Source: Vanilla planifolia
Lineage: Eukaryota > Streptophyta > Magnoliopsida > Asparagales > Orchidaceae
NCBI GenBank assembly: GCA_023846275.1
Contig: CM043865.1
Coordinates: 9,722,068 to 9,786,067, forward strand
Direction: 5' to 3'
Length of the DNA stretch: 64,000 nucleotides
Both the position numbers and the translations under genes were made by a program. The notes under the pieces were generated by a model that worked only from the letters and a program-made list of their open reading frames with translations, made no database searches and was not told where the DNA came from. Position 1 is the first letter of the stretch. Each line of letters starts with the position of its first letter. Of this stretch, positions 63,001-64,000 are shown in pieces.

Positions 63001-64000
63001 TTGCATGGTTGTCTTACATTGAACATTGCATTGTTTGTTCTTTTGATTTTTTGAATTTTAAAAATTATACCTAAATTATAATTTGCATAATCGATGAAGT
63101 ATCACTTGGCTGCTTTTGTATTGAAGATCGAAGTTTTCCTTGAATTCCAAGTCAATGTTTGCATGCATGTGAAGACTCTTATTTTCTATAGATGTTATTA
63201 TGTACATGTCTTTTGGTAACTTCAAATCTAATGATACAATGAGTCCTCTATTAAGCAAGTATTTAGTGTTTCTTATGTCATATACCTAGAATATCTTGGA
63301 TAAACCAAAATGCAGAATCTTCTTTGTCTTGTTAGTAGCTCTATTTTGTTATGGTCTATTATTGTTATTTTGACTCCGCAATTACTGTAAAGCTTTAGTA
63401 ATTCTTTGCTTCTATCATCACCACCATGTTTTGATCATTGACTCATTTCTATCTTGACTTCTATCTTCCATCTCTTCAAAGTACTGATATTTTACTTGCT
63501 TTCAAGAAATAAATTTTTACCTTCTTGATGGAGTCATTATAGGATTGTCACATATAACTTAGATTCCCAAAGTAACAAAATTTGGCTAGTTCACACATTA
63601 TTATTTGAGCAAGGTTGACCACTATGGTTCACAATCTATGTTGGCAAACTTGGTGTTCCTTTGTCAACCAAGAATAAAATCTTGACACATACACACATCA
63701 TGGAGGAAACCCCTTATGAAAATCTATATATCCTCATCCATGTGGTCTAGTAGGTTTTGATGCAATTTTGTTTGTTTTCCAATACTCGAAAAAGATGTTA
63801 TTAATGTTCCTTTATGGCTATCAGCCATGCAGAGTGTTTTGACCTTGATCCTTAATGCTATTTCCATGGCATCATTTATAATTCTCTATGAGTTGCTTAT
63901 AAATGTGATATTGTAGGCTATTATATCCAATTGGCCATTAAAAGTGAGGTTTCTCTTTAAATTAGGAATATTATTGATGTCATTTAGTTTCTACGGAGTA
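63001..64000 (-). other. probable upstream part of the copia remnant
   Basis: It should hold integrase and gag of the minus-strand copia element if that was inserted whole, but I could not read a motif with confidence. A 60-codon minus-strand frame at 63076-63258 is unassigned. Confidence 0.35.

Noticed and set aside
1..64000. tRNA, rRNA, CRISPR array or bacterial operon signals
   Set aside because: I looked for tRNA T-loop words, regularly spaced repeats and ribosome-binding-site-led gene runs by eye and saw none. A tRNA search program would be needed to exclude a lone tRNA.

Overview
The window is nuclear DNA from a flowering plant. Three multi-exon genes with GT-AG introns encode plant-specific or plant-type proteins: a CCCH/RRM protein, a KORRIGAN endoglucanase and a plant coiled-coil protein. 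They lie in very AT-rich sequence full of decayed LINE, Ty3/gypsy and Ty1/copia retroelements. The KORRIGAN N-terminal half looks more monocot-like than eudicot-like. Together with the AT-rich spacers and a 9.2-kb intron, this suggests a non-grass monocot, but only weakly.

Layout. 1-20.9 kb: gene-free. It holds a gypsy reverse-transcriptase fragment (3.3-4.0 kb), a tandem duplication (4.6-5.5 kb), an unrecognised complex segment (5.7-6.5 kb), a dated LINE 3' insertion with perfect target-site duplications (8.1 kb), a nearly complete but broken LINE (10.3-14.3 kb) and a second LINE 3' fragment with a 17-bp duplication (14.3-14.8 kb). 20.9-24.5 kb: plus-strand CCCH/RRM gene, eight coding exons, 646 codons. 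25.4-36.8 kb: minus-strand membrane-anchored GH9 endoglucanase of the KORRIGAN type, six exons, 621 codons, convergent with the CCCH gene. Its third intron is 9.2 kb and carries copia debris, a perfect 56-bp tandem duplication and a tandem pair of LTR-like blocks. 38.2-44.7 kb: minus-strand conserved coiled-coil protein, six phase-0 exons, 390 codons. 46.6-54.7 kb: decayed plus-strand gypsy element whose integrase region is split by a 2.9-kb later insertion. 59.9-60.04 kb: a GC-richer promoter and leader, probably the start of a plus-strand gene whose coding exons lie beyond the window. 61.6-63.0 kb: minus-strand copia remnant.

The three genes do not look like one pathway. The CCCH/RRM protein is a predicted RNA-binding regulator, KORRIGAN acts in cellulose synthesis at the plasma membrane, Golgi and endosomes, and the coiled-coil protein has no function I can name. 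I checked the gene models by exon phase: each set of exons sums to a whole number of codons and rebuilds continuous family motifs across every junction.

I did not find a new multi-gene system. The most unusual signals are an 81-nt, stop-free, frame-preserving intron in KORRIGAN with no GT at the conserved donor boundary; the nested insertion in the gypsy integrase; the two LINE insertions of one family with intact duplications; a 20-codon upstream ORF ending 17 nt before the CCCH start codon; and an orphan promoter followed by a G-quadruplex-like run.
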